Below, in pieces: positions 10,799 through 25,963 of a stretch of DNA of 64,000 nucleotides. The position numbers were made by a program, and so were the translations under genes. Below the pieces are notes generated by a model that worked only from the letters and a program-made list of their open reading frames with translations, was not told the DNA's origin and searched no databases. Origin of the DNA: Zea mays (Eukaryota > Streptophyta > Magnoliopsida > Poales > Poaceae); assembly GCF_902167145.1 (NCBI RefSeq), contig NC_050097.1, positions 226,939,034 to 227,003,033 on the forward strand, in the 5' to 3' direction. Numbering within the stretch: position 1 is the first letter of the stretch; every line of letters begins with the position of its first letter.

Positions 10799-11339
10799 CA
10801 GGATCAGGTGAGATTTTAGTTAGTCCTTTTGTGGTGTTTGTTTTCAGTTTATTATGATACCATCTTGTTCTCTTGCTGATATGATGATTTATCTAGGGAT
10901 ATATTGTCTTAAATTGGCCTTGGGCTTTTGTCCGGTGGCTCCAGAAAGCAAAGATCGTAGAAGAGTAAGTATATTTCCTTTTTCTCATTATGGTTGAAGG
11001 ATTGGTATGTTGTCATAATGGAAATATTTGCAGGTATTACTTCTTGTTAAAAGACACGGGAGATTGGAAGCCTCTCCGCGCTTCACGGCCTCGCAGGCTT
11101 TCCGCTGCCGACGCGTGGCCCGGGAACATGGAAAGGACGCGGCTTTCTCTCTCTCCACTATTACCCGTGAATACCTCTCTCTTCCATTATTGAATTAGCG
11201 ACCGACTCTTCCACGCATCCATCTTTCCCCATTGCCTGCGTCCAGTCGTGCGGAACCAGCAAGCGGACCGGAGGCGCGGCGAGCGGAGCCCCGGCGCACG
11301 GACGCGCGCCCCCCTGGCGGCGAGCTAGGATCTTCACGG

Positions 11340-11522
11340 ATGGAGCCGTGGCACGTGGACAAGAGGAGAATGGGGATGGAGGCCGACGCCGCAGCCGTGG
11401 ACCTACTCCGATCGCAGATCCCGTTCCAGATCGACGGGAAGTTCGTTCTCCCGCCGCGCGACGTCGGGGTCGTCCTCGTCGGCCTCTGCAACGGCTTCTG
11501 CACCGTTGGCGCCGGGAACCTC
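11340..11522 (+). pseudogene. Captured first exon of a nicotinamidase (isochorismatase family)
   Basis: An ATG at 11340 opens 61 codons ending at a splice donor (AACCTC/GTGAGC). The segment VVLVGLCNGFCTVGAGNL matches the N-terminal core strand of plant nicotinamidases (NIC), which convert nicotinamide to nicotinate in NAD salvage. The family has a catalytic aspartate four residues before the NGF motif (V-D-x-x-N-G-F); here that position is glycine, so even an intact protein would be expected to be inactive. No later nicotinamidase exon is seen; the next recognisable exon (12225) is from a kinesin. About 280 bp of GC-rich leader before the ATG may be the captured promoter and 5' UTR. Confidence 0.7.
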
Positions 11523-12224
11523 GTGAGCCTCCTCCTCCTCTTTACCCACCACCATTTCTAGGTTCTCGTGTGCTCTCCCCTTTTTCTTTCCCCCCATATC
11601 GTCTCCTTCCTGGATGATAGGTTAACCCCGCGTGGGGTTGGGAAAGCTTTGGTAGGTTGTGTGTGCATCATGATTTTGTTTTGTTCCTCGCTCGATCATC
11701 ATAACACTAAAAACTTTTGGTTTCATGAGAAGAAAGGGAGTCACACCGTGCCGTGTCGGCTTGCTGTGGGAGCGCACACTGCCCCCGACGCAGCTCGTCC
11801 TCACCGTCCACCACGGCTGGACTGTGGCGTGTCAGCTCTAGATGCGACACCTAGCGCTTCTCCCTAACCTGTTGCCTGCTAACTGCTAGGTATTCACTGT
11901 TGAGTGGCTTCAGTCTACTGACTGGGCGTAGCGGATGTGGATTGGCCTTCTCCTCGGTGTCGTATCAATGTGTAAAACATCACTTATTTGTGGCTAAATG
12001 GAGTATATCATCATTGTACCTTTGTCCTTTTACATTTATATAAAACCTCAATCGGATGGAGTCTATTCATTTCATTGAACTTGCCTTGGATGCTACGCGA
12101 GTTTAGTCACATGTACCAATTTACGCCCTGTTGTATTAAAAGGATGCACTCACTGTGCTTGTCTATATCTACCTGCTCTACCATCGTGAACTCCACCCTT
12201 CCCTTCATTTCATTGAAATTGCAG

Positions 12225-13420
12225 ATAGCTGAGAACCATAAGGCATATGCTGAAGGGAAGGATGAAAAAGTAAAGGTATTGGAGAGGTCAATTGAAGAAC
12301 TTGAGAATATTGTTTGTGTTTTAGAAAGCAAAGTAACTTGTGTTGTTTGTTCTATTTAGGTGTTGATTAATCGCTCACTTTTCTTTGTCGTCGTTTTATT
12401 TTTAAAGTATTCATTCTTAGCACTAATTTCTGCTATTTCTTCTAAGGTGGAAATTGTCAAGGAAGAAGCAGGGTGACAAAGAATGCAGCGAGAAGAACTA
12501 GAAGTGGACCTGCAGAAAGTTCGGGAACAAATGCTAGCTGTACAACCCTCTGGGAAAGCAAGGAGATATATGGAAGATGGAATGGTTGATTTAGCTGATT
12601 CATCTAGGTTTGTATGGTTCAGTTCTATTACGGGATGCGTATATTTATAGTTGTAAAATTAACAGTTACCACTTGACTCTCCTGCAGGCACCCAATAGAT
12701 ATGCATAATGAGCTCCTCTGTGCTCAAGAGACTATTAGAATACTTAGAAGGGAGGTTTCTGAGAAGGAATCAGAGGTAATCACAGATTTGTTAATTGTTT
12801 GTCAGCTCACTTGTAAGGTTTTATTAGTCACGCATGCATTTGTTTTGCTACTATAAAGTGTAGTTTTGTAGATTTCAGGACTGTTTTTCCCTCTTTGTAG
12901 ATTGCTCAGTGCAATGCACATATCTCAGAGCTAAACGTTCATGTTGAGGCAGTGGCACAAGAATACAAGCACAAGGTGAGCGCTTCGTGTGTCTGTTTGT
13001 TTTCAAGAACTTTAACTTATTAATACTCAAAACAAAAATAAAATAAAAATGCTCTGGTTAGTTTATGGAGCTGGAAATAGATGAACTCAAAACCTCGGGG
13101 TTCAGGTTCTCCATTTAGATGTATCGGTATCGACTTTGTGCAACAGATGAATTCTAAGAAAGATGAAGAGCTTAGTGCTGCGAAACAACGTATTGTGGAA
13201 CTCGAGGGCATAGCAGCTAGGAGACAAAGGGAGGTGAGGTTATTCTTAATTTTTCACTTCTTTTTGCCTACCTTTTTTTATTTTTCCAACTTATATTTAT
13301 TGTTATTTTGTTTGAGGATATTCATGTTGAATGCGAAATTAGCACCAGTAGAGAGCATGGCGCCCATATGGGGTTCGAGATATGCTTGGGGTTAAAATAA
13401 ACATGACAACTTGGACGGTG
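12225..13420 (+). pseudogene. Captured C-terminal coiled-coil exons of a KIN-12 (POK-type) kinesin
   Basis: Six exon-like pieces with splice signals are visible: 12225-12332 (IAENHKAYAEGKDEKVKV), 12447-12607, 12688-12775, 12901-12975 (IAQCNAHISELNVHVEAVAQ), 13062-13233 (GSGSPFRCIG then KDEELSAAKQRIVELEG) and about 13317-13420. Together they match the distal coiled-coil tail of plant phragmoplast-associated KIN-12 kinesins, which mark the division plane in cytokinesis. The motor domain is absent. Exon 2 has an in-frame TGA at 12474-12476, exon 5 shifts frame after about 18 codons, and the last piece is shifted and stopped. It is a decayed capture and not a working gene. Confidence 0.75.
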
Positions 13421-13634
13421 GGTATACGAACTAATGTACTTCATTCATTCATAAAATATTTTGAGATATGCATCTAAATCAGTGCGTTGTTAATGCTGTT
13501 AAGAGCGTGTATGTAAGTTTACTGGAATCAGTACCCTTTTTGTTAGTTTATTTCTTTGTGGTTGATGGTTCAAAGATTGATTTTTTTAGCTCATCACCTT
13601 GTGGTAATTTAGAATGTGGTGTTCTTTCCTCCAG

Positions 13635-13811
13635 CTGTAGACAGACCCTAGAGCATCTATCAAAGGAACCAGACAGCGATCATGAGTTTAGGTGTGTTCG
13701 ATTTAGTTATCTGGGTGCTGTTACCTGATTATACCTGTTAGTTATGGTAATAAAGCTATTGCTTGCAGGAGGCAACGGAGGGCAATAACAAGGACTCATC
13801 TGACACACAAG
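13635..13811 (+). pseudogene. Two exon-like segments, unidentified
   Basis: 13635-13691 follows TCCTCCAG and reads RQTLEHLSKEPDSDHEF in its only open frame. 13769-13811 follows GCTTGCAG and ends before GTATAC. They may belong together, but I do not recognise the gene, and the joint frame after splicing is basic and unremarkable. Confidence 0.3.
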
Positions 13812-14584
13812 GTATACCAGTCCTGTTTCCTCTCTCTTAATGCAGGTGTTGTCAGCAGCAGTTTATAACCACTATAAAACGATCTATTGTGAATCACTCA
13901 TCGGTAGGTACGTTTTGTGTAAGCATCAGTTTTCTGGGAGCTGTGTAGCATTGGTTAGTAAATCGAACAAAACATATGGTCTCCAGGGCTACTACTTTGT
14001 CCTGATCATACAACAGAGCAAGTATTGAAACTATAAAATTGGAATTCAGAAGATCACATCATAGTTGCTCTTGCTTAGCTATAATTTGTATGATAGTACA
14101 AATACATAGGATTGGTAGGTCAGCACTCAGCAATTGGGCTAACTGGTAGTTCATGCACATATTTTCAGTCATGCATGATCATGGCTGAGCCAACGTTGTT
14201 GTTAAAAGAATCTCATTTTGAACATGAGGAATTAGAGTTACGTTGCAATACAAAGCGATTTCATAGAGCTCAGTTTGGTTGATCATCGAGTAAAATGGCT
14301 GTTATGTTATTCATATAGTTCATTGTTCTGCTGGAATGGTACCATTGTTCTCTCTGATTTGCTCTCCACATTGTTTTGCCAACAGTACATACACATAATT
14401 GTTCATGTAAAAGGCTACACTTTTCCTCTTTTTAGTTAAACTGAAGTTCCAACAGGTCTTGCATCTTATGGCTTCACATTCGCCATTTATGTTTCATCTA
14501 TACATTAAGGTATTGTAGTATATCAGTGTTGAGTATAATTTAAAGACTATCGGAGTGGCTACTGATTGCAAATCAAATTTTCAG
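13812..14584. other. No gene recognised
   Basis: AT-rich sequence between exon fragments inside the Helitron. It is probably intron from the captured genes. I see no repeat structure or coding signal in it. Confidence 0.4.
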
Positions 14585-14695
14585 GCACGTTCTGTTCCTA
14601 TACTGTCTGCTATCAAAAATAGATATTATAAGGTTACTGATGGGGCTTTGCGGGCGTGCGGAGAGGTAGTCCGTGTCCTTTGCCCAATTCTCGAG
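14585..14695 (+). pseudogene. Captured exon of a CAND1-like HEAT-repeat gene
   Basis: After an ATTTTCAG acceptor the exon encodes ARSVPILSAIKNRYYKVT then GALRACGEVVRVLCP and ends at CTCGAG/GTCATA. This matches a central HEAT-repeat exon of CAND1, the cullin-associated NEDD8-dissociated protein that exchanges SCF substrate receptors. A few residues differ from the usual family sequence but the frame is open for 37 codons. No other CAND1 exon is recognisable, so it is a single captured exon. Confidence 0.75.
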
Positions 14696-14954
14696 GTCAT
14701 ATTGTATTCCATGTCTTGCGGACATGAAGTACCCTGTTGTCTGATTTTTATTTTTTTTAATTTTGTGGTGCAGACAACCTCGGTTGTTTTTAGACCATAC
14801 AACTCTATGTGGTCGATTACAACATGCTTTGGGATTGATTTCAAAAAAACAAAAAACAAATGCATAAATATGAGAAAGAAGCTAAAGAAAAGGTCAGTTC
14901 GATTATTCAGATTGCTAGCACATCTCAGCCTGTACTTCTGGTCGTGTCTTCTAA

Positions 14955-15361
14955 GGGCCCCTTTGGCAGGGCTCTGGCTTCTCCAAAAACGGCTTTGGCT
15001 CTGACTCACGAGGTGAAGCCACTTCTTTAGATGAGCCAAAGCCATTCTGAAAAATCATTTGGCAAAACGGCTTATAGGTTGTTTTTAGAAAGACCCTTGT
15101 ATAGTTTACTTTTTATAGATCTCTCCTGTACGTGGCTAGGGATTGAGGGCAGGACCAAAAAAATTAGTTTGGATTGGTGGGAGGGCTATTGTGCAAAAAT
15201 AACGTGAGCTGAAGCCGGGTGAGCCACTTTTTTGGCTCATGCCCTCTAGTTCATTTTGGAAAAGCACTTCACTAGTGAAGCCATTTGAAAAAGAGGTGTT
15301 TGGCACAACTTTTGCATGAGCCAGAGCCGAAGCTGAAAAATAAGCCCTACCAAAGGGGCCC
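14955..15361. mobile_element. Tourist-like (PIF/Harbinger) MITE, 407 bp
   Basis: Termini GGGCCCCTTTGGCAGGGCT and AGCCCTACCAAAGGGGCCC are inverted, and TAA flanks both sides (14952-14954 and 15362-15364). The interior repeats pieces of GCTTCAC/GAGCCAAAGCC in inverse order, so most of the element can fold back. There is no coding capacity. Confidence 0.85.
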
Positions 15362-15873
15362 TAAGTCTTGCCATTGTAAGCAACAATTGCATGCATATTT
15401 TTTTCAGTTGTTTACATGTAGATAATTGCCTCCAATCAGAAGAGAATTAATATGTTTGATCATTGAGTTTTCATTTGCACCCTATCAATTTTGTCATGCC
15501 TTGTTGACTCTTTGGTGGCATGATTGTCTCATTGTCCTGGACCTGTATCTGGTGTCCTGCTTTAGGGAAAGGAACGTGTCCTGGTTTATTTGTTTATTTA
15601 CTCAACAACTGCTATACACCTAAATGTGTACAGATTACTGTGTTCTTGGATGGCTATATATAATATAATAGGCAACCTTTATTTGGTAGTGCCGTGAATT
15701 TTTTGTTGCAGCTTTGCTGTATTCTTTAACCCTAGATCATGTGGTATCCATTTATGTTTTTTTTGGCCTATCCTGTCACTTTGGAACTGTGGTGAATCAC
15801 TGCTTACTTTGATTGCACTTAATGAAACTAAGCATTAAAAGTCTGGTAAAAAAATATCTGATATTGTTAAATA

Positions 15874-16165
15874 CTCCCTCCGTTCACTTATGATAGTCCT
15901 ATTTCACCTTGACACAATGACCAAGGAGAAGAACTCTTGCTTATAATCTAATTAATTACATCATCAAACAGTCCTTGTTTTTTGCGAAAACTCCTCGATT
16001 TTGATGTTTTTATATACATGCACCAGTCTTTTTTCTAGATGAGTTACTCTGCACGGGGACCCAAACAGTCATTTATATCAGATTTGGGACCACAACTCAA
16101 ATAAGACTATAAAAAATGAACAACTCAATTTTGAAAATAGGACTATCAAAAGTGAATGGAGGGAG
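15874..16165. mobile_element. Stowaway (Tc1/Mariner) MITE, 292 bp
   Basis: Termini CTCCCTCCGTTCACTT and its inverse AGTGAATGGAGGGAG (one mismatch) are flanked by TA on each side. Inner sequences GATAGTCCTATTT and AAATAGGACTATC extend the inverted repeat. Confidence 0.9.
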
Positions 16166-16375
16166 TATTGCTGTGAGATGGTCCAAAACAACTCTTAATT
16201 GCTGTAATTTTGGTTTCTTATTTAAGTCTATTTGTAAACAAGTCATGCAAATAACTGTAGATGAGACAAAAGTCTGAAATGTTGTAAATGTGTGTAGTTG
16301 ATCTCTTTCAGGTTCCTTTTCCATATCACAATATAGTAATTTAGTTGCTTCTTTATTTTGCTTTTGTCATTTGAG

Positions 16376-16799
16376 GATTCTGGGAGTTGAGGAGAGTGCT
16401 TCACAACAAGAGATAGAGAAGGTGTATCACAAATTGGCTCTGCGCCTCCACCCGGATACGAATCCTGGGAACGAGGTAGTATCTCAAACATAAATCATGA
16501 ATGCTTTCCTACAACCATTTAGTGCAATGTATCTCAAATGCAATGTTCAATGTTTCTATGAAGCCAAAGAGAAGTTTCAGCGGTTGCAGAAGGTTATATC
16601 CATTCTTGGAGATACAGAGAAAAGAGCTTTATATGATGAGACTGACATCAGTGATGACCATGTGCGCACCTCATTTATAGCACTCCAGTTCTAACTTTTA
16701 GATTGAAGCAAAATTTTTCTGAATCTTCCTTTTTCATCTGAACTGGTGGGAGAGGCTGCAGACAATCTTCAGGAGTACTTCCGAACAATGTACAAAAAG
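16376..16799 (+). pseudogene. Captured J-domain exons of a DnaJ protein (DNAJC9/dnaJ6-like)
   Basis: 16376-16475 encodes [19 protein letters not shown] then [14 protein letters not shown] and ends at a GTAGTA donor; this is the core of a J domain with the catalytic HPD tripeptide kept. About 16560-16661 continues with KEKFQRLQKVISILGDTEKR. About 16743-16799 gives GEAADNLQEYFRTMYKK. These segments in this order fit the plant relatives of human DNAJC9. J proteins stimulate Hsp70 ATPase activity. The acceptors before the second and third pieces lack AG at the expected place, and no first or last exon is seen, so the copy is unlikely to be spliced correctly. Confidence 0.75.
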
Positions 16800-17624
16800 G
16801 TATGATTGCTTCTATGTTAGTTGTCGGCTAAAAGAGTTAAGTGTACTACTTTGGCAATTTGCCAAATTAGTAATTTTGTGCAAATGTATCTGAATAATTT
16901 TGATTCAAAAGCTAGAGGACAGACAACCATGGCCAAAAGGGTCATAGCAGACTTGCTATTGTGTTTCTTATTTAATGATTGACACCTTTGTTTTGAATGA
17001 ATGAGAATAATTAGGAATATGGCTTGGTTTGTTGTATGGATTCTACACTATCAAAATTATTCTGTTAATAGTAGTTTAGAACAGCTATTTGAACGACCAC
17101 TAAATACTATAGAAAAAAAGGACTAGCATGACTATAGCCAAAACCATTGCATGTGATTTTATACCACACATTGCCACCGGCTTCAGATTGCAGAGCACTC
17201 AAACTTTGTCTCTGCTAACCCTTTGTTGCCATCTGTTGCCATCGACTTAGTTATTGCCAACTGACATTTTTAAACTCCTTTGGTAGCTTGCTATTGAGGA
17301 CTGATGAAATGTTGTTGCTTGGCATCACACGACACAAAATGTTTTATAAATTAGATTTTTTGTAATATGCCATTGATTTTTAAATACCATCCCATGTGAT
17401 ACTTGCCCTGAAAGCGTTATATGTGTTTTTTGTTAGGTGTTTTTGTTTCATGATTATTGCCAGTTTCATGATCTATGTCCTATTGTATATGTAATCTTCT
17501 CCCTAGATTTAGCTAGAGAGCTTCTACACGATTTCAACTTCCACAATGGACAAATCACCATTTCAAGTTCTACAATGGGTTGTCTCATTTACTAGACATT
17601 AGATCCTGTTTTCAACCACTGTAG
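16800..17624. other. No gene recognised
   Basis: AT-rich sequence between the DnaJ fragment and the inner Helitron terminus. No open frame, repeat pair or terminus stands out. It is likely captured intron plus the Helitron's own 3' region. Confidence 0.4.
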
Positions 17625-17653
17625 GGCGCCCGAAGGGGCGCCTGATGTTCTAG
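17625..17653 (+). mobile_element. Inner Helitron 3' terminus (hairpin plus CTAG)
   Basis: GGCGCCC (17625-17631), loop GAAG, GGGCGCC (17636-17642) form a perfect 7-bp hairpin, then 7 bases, then CTAG (17650-17653) followed by T. This is the canonical Helitron 3' end. It lies 1.1 kb inside the outer end at 18773, so either two Helitrons are nested or an older terminus was read through. Confidence 0.85.
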
Positions 17654-17660
17654 TATATTA

Positions 17661-18387
17661 ATGGCAGAGCCAGATCATGTCTTTGTGAAGCCTTTGCCAA
17701 ACTTATCTCTTGGTGATAAGCCAGCGGCATTTCTATTTTTCTACATCAAACCGACTGAGAATGATAAGAAGTTGAGGAAGTTTTTTCCAGAAGAAAAAGG
17801 GCCTATTTCAAATATTGATCCTATTGGTAATTCTCCGGTTATAATTAAGAAGGTATTTAATTATCATAAAACACGCAAGGGCACCTTCACTGATGAGATC
17901 AAGTTTCTCTCTCTTATTTTGCTCTGTCTTGCTTTGTAGAGGTAGAAGCAGCAGAATTGAGTGCTTGCCTGTTCAGTCATATTGGTTCAAGCGCATCTAA
18001 TTTGGTCTCGGTCTCGAGGAGGAGTATAATGGTATGAAGGTGATCTTTGATTTGCACCATGGCTTTAACATTTTGCGGTCCATGTCCGACTACATTTTTG
18101 GCTACACATTTCGTGTTCTAAAGACTGAAGGAGATATTTAATTAGCATGCATAGAATGAAATGAATTACTAGCGCAAGCAAAACAACAGAGTTAGATTTG
18201 TCTCATGTTGTTTCCACTGATGCAGGTTCATATGGAGGCTGTTGGAACATCACCGAGGGATGGACAGTTCGAGGATCCCATGTCTGCGGCAGAAGAGGCC
18301 GCGTTCTGCAATCCCGTGTCTGCGGCAGAAGAGGTCGCGTTTTGCAATGCGTTCACTAGAGTTCTAAAACCAAAAATGGAAGAATAG
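17661..18387 (+). pseudogene. Unidentified gene fragment with C-terminal duplicated motif
   Basis: From an ATG at 17661 an open frame of 92 codons reads AEPDHVFVKPLPNLSLGDKP and later DEIKF, where it runs into the 108-bp shared segment (17908-18015). A second coding-like piece, 18016-18141, ends FRVLKTEGDI plus stop. A third, 18225-18387, starts after a TGATGCAG acceptor and encodes a tandem 12-residue repeat (PMSAAEEAAFCN, PVSAAEEVAFCN) before the stop. I do not recognise the protein. It begins 7 bases after the inner Helitron end, which may be where the insertion cut the gene. It may be a captured or host gene remnant between the two Helitron termini. Confidence 0.45.
17908..18015 (+). repeat. 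108-bp intron/exon fragment, copy 2 of 2
   Basis: This is near-identical to 10691-10798 (about two substitutions). See that entry for the content. Here the exon runs on into EEEYNGMKVIFDLHHGFNI, which the first copy lacks. Confidence 0.85.
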
Positions 18388-18740
18388 AACATTACCCAAA
18401 ACTTTGTATTAATAATTATGAAGATATATCATACATTAGGAATTCAAATCATGTATCAGGAGTCACATTCTTTCTTTGCATATTCTTCATCTCTCTCCTC
18501 AAACATAGTGTTCAGGACAATTTTTCAGGATACCCGGACAATCTAACATCATTCTCTTCTTGCATCACAAACTATAGCTCTTATTTATCATACAACATCA
18601 ATCTTAGCAATGGTGGTGATGACAACTGCACTGTTAGCAATGATTGCCAACAAAGAAATTGTGAGATATTGAGGTTTGATAAAATATATATATATTGTTT
18701 TTATATAATCGTTGTACGCTAATATTTTATTGAATAATTT

Positions 18741-18773
18741 GTGTGCAGTTGCTACGCACGGGCACTATACTAG
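18741..18773 (+). mobile_element. Outer Helitron 3' terminus
   Basis: TGTGC (18742-18746) pairs with GCACG (18756-18760, one G-T pair), then GGCACTATA and CTAG at 18770-18773, followed by T. The hairpin is weaker than at the inner end but the arrangement is right. DNA to the right changes to the promoter region of the next gene. Confidence 0.6.
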
Positions 18774-18989
18774 TGTAGATATATAACTCTAACTTAACAA
18801 ACCAATCTACAATATTTTAAAAATCTAATTTAAGAAACAAGAAAACTTAGTAATGAGATGTTTACGTTGTATAGCATATTGAATGTCAATCATAACATAT
18901 TGACTCTAGCAGACATACGCCTATACTATAGAGAAAAAAAGAACTTTTTAAAAATATATAGAAAATATAAATCCCTTGCACGCATCAGC

Positions 18990-19261
18990 CACTTTTAATA
19001 ACCCAAAACCGCAAGGGTAGAGACGTAGTCAAACAGAAACAACTGGCCGACCAGGAACGGAGTTGCATAGCCGGCCGCGCGTCCGTCCGCCCCAAGACCC
19101 AAGATTGCGAGGTTATTGCCCCCACAAATTTCTTTCCCCTCCGGGCCTTCCGTGCAAACCAAATCTCAACGAAACATTGCCGCCTCCCCCTGACCGCGCC
19201 CCACTCCCCAGACGCCGTCGCCTAGATCCATGAGACTTCCCGATCTTCCTGCGGCCCGAGG
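18990..19261 (+). promoter_or_regulatory. Probable promoter and 5' UTR of the CxxC/F-box locus
   Basis: Composition turns GC-rich and pyrimidine-rich about 270 bp before the ATG at 19262, as in grass 5' UTRs. No clear TATA box is visible. The Helitron end at 18773 is only about 490 bp upstream of the ATG, so the insertion may have replaced distal promoter sequence. Confidence 0.4.
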
Positions 19262-24500
<5,239 letters not shown>

Positions 24501-24507
24501 GTGAAAT

Positions 24508-25668
24508 ATGGAAAGAGAGGAAATAGGTGTCAGCCTAGAGAACTCCATCAGTTACCTATCTGATGATTGCTTGCTTTCTATATTTAACAAGCTAGAAAGC
24601 GGGTCAGAGAGGAGTGCTTTCGGTTTAACTTGCAAGAATTGGTTCAAGGTTCGGAACCTTGGCCGGAAATCACTAACATTCCATTGTTCTTTTAATCCTG
24701 CCATAGACAAGGAGCATGCCAAGTGCATCCCCAAGATACTGGCTCACTCACCTTGTCTGAACCGGATATCCCTTGCTGGGCTCACAGAGCTACCTGACTC
24801 GGCTTTGAGCACGCTGAGAGTGTCTGGATCATCTCTAAAATCCTTTTCATTGTACTGCTGTTCTGGCATAACAGATGATGGTCTAGCACAGGTGGCGATT
24901 GGGTGCCCTAATTTGGTGGTGGTTGAACTTCAAAGCTGCTTCAACATTACAGATGCTGCCTTGGAAAGTCTTTCAAAAGGCTGCCGTGGTTTGAAGAGTC
25001 TAAACCTTGGTTCTTGCATGGGCATTACAGACCAAGGGGTTTCTGCAATCTTCAGCAATTGTCCAAACATCTGCACGCTAATCGTTACAGGTTGCAGGCG
25101 TCTGTCCGGTGCTGGATTCAGAGGTTGTTCAAGTTCATTTCGTTACCTTGAAGCCGAGTCTTGCATGCTTTCTCCAGACGGTTTGTTGGATATAGCTAGT
25201 GGCAGTGGACTCAAGTATCTGAACTTGCAGAAGTTAAGAAGCTCCACTGGTCTGGATGGCCTGGGTAACCTTGCGCTCGCTAAAAGCCTCTGCATTCTGA
25301 ATCTCAGGATGTGTCGCTACCTCACAGACGATTCCGTGGCAGCAATAGCCAGTGGGTGCCCGTTGCTCGAGGAGTGGAACCTTGCTGTTTGCCATGGGGT
25401 CCATCTACCTGGCTGGTCTGCGATCGGGCTGTACTGCAGTAAGCTAAGAGTGCTGCATGTGAACCGCTGCCGGCACATCTGCGACCAGAGCTTGCTGGCC
25501 CTCGGCAATGGCTGTCCGCGCCTTGAAGCTGTGCATATCAATGGCTGTGCCAAGGTCACCAACAATGGCCTGGCCTTGTTTACCCTTTCCAGGCCCCACG
25601 TGAACCTAAGGGTGTATGAAGTTATGTCCATTGGCCCTTCCATTGAGAATTTGTTCCGGTTGCATTGA
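24508..25668 (+). CDS. F-box/LRR-repeat protein, 386 residues, intronless
   Basis: The frame is open from ATG (24508) to TGA (25668). Residues about 12-58 (ISYLSDDCLLSIFNKL then TCKNWFKVRN) are an F-box, which binds SKP1 in SCF ubiquitin ligases. The rest is about ten cysteine-type leucine-rich repeats, e.g. LVVVELQSCFNITDAALES and GLKSLNLGSCMGITDQGVS, which would hold the substrate. Similar to plant F-box/LRR 12-like proteins; substrate unknown. The start has A at -3 and G at +4, a strong context. The whole CDS lies in one exon, directly downstream of exon 2 of the CxxC gene with a 7-base gap and in a different frame, so either both are on one mRNA or the F-box promoter lies within the upstream gene. 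Codons and length look intact and functional. Confidence 0.92.
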   Translation: MEREEIGVSLENSISYLSDDCLLSIFNKLESGSERSAFGLTCKNWFKVRNLGRKSLTFHCSFNPAIDKEHAKCIPKILAHSPCLNRISLAGLTELPDSALSTLRVSGSSLKSFSLYCCSGITDDGLAQVAIGCPNLVVVELQSCFNITDAALESLSKGCRGLKSLNLGSCMGITDQGVSAIFSNCPNICTLIVTGCRRLSGAGFRGCSSSFRYLEAESCMLSPDGLLDIASGSGLKYLNLQKLRSSTGLDGLGNLALAKSLCILNLRMCRYLTDDSVAAIASGCPLLEEWNLAVCHGVHLPGWSAIGLYCSKLRVLHVNRCRHICDQSLLALGNGCPRLEAVHINGCAKVTNNGLALFTLSRPHVNLRVYEVMSIGPSIENLFRLH

Positions 25669-25960
25669 GGTGAAATTGTTAGTTAGGTTTTCGAAGTTTG
25701 GGATTAAAAGTATAATACCCTGTCCATTACAGGTGATTGGTTTCTTCAGTCAATTATGCACAGTGTGTTTGCTCTGGTGCTTACTGTAAGATAACAATAG
25801 CGAATATGTTGTTAGTTAAGCTGCTGTTTTGTCAAGGCCATATTTGTCAATCCTTCGTTCACAAAGTTAGGTAGCATTAATAGAGTTTGACAAACATTTT
25901 ATCAGTTGCCAAGATATCTTTTTGTGCTTAGAACACCAGTTTTTTTTTTACCGTAATGTC
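25669..25960 (+). other. Probable 3' UTR and downstream of the F-box gene
   Basis: AT-rich, non-coding, no repeat seen. I cannot place the poly(A) site confidently. Confidence 0.4.
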
Positions 25961-25963
25961 TTA

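Larger units (their letters stand above)
5210..18773 (+). mobile_element. Large, probably composite Helitron with captured gene fragments
   Basis: The right end is a Helitron-type terminus: a short hairpin (TGTGC/GCACG, 18742-18760) followed after 9 bases by CTAG at 18770-18773 and then T. A second and better 3' end lies inside at 17625-17653. The proposed left end, TCTATACTA at 5210, matches the TCTMTAYTA consensus but is preceded by G rather than the usual A, so it is tentative. All recognisable gene fragments inside lie on the same strand as the terminus, with introns retained, as expected of Helitron capture: SPC25, nicotinamidase, KIN-12, CAND1 and DnaJ. No RepHel gene is seen, so the element is non-autonomous. 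A hAT element and two MITEs inserted later. Confidence 0.65.
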
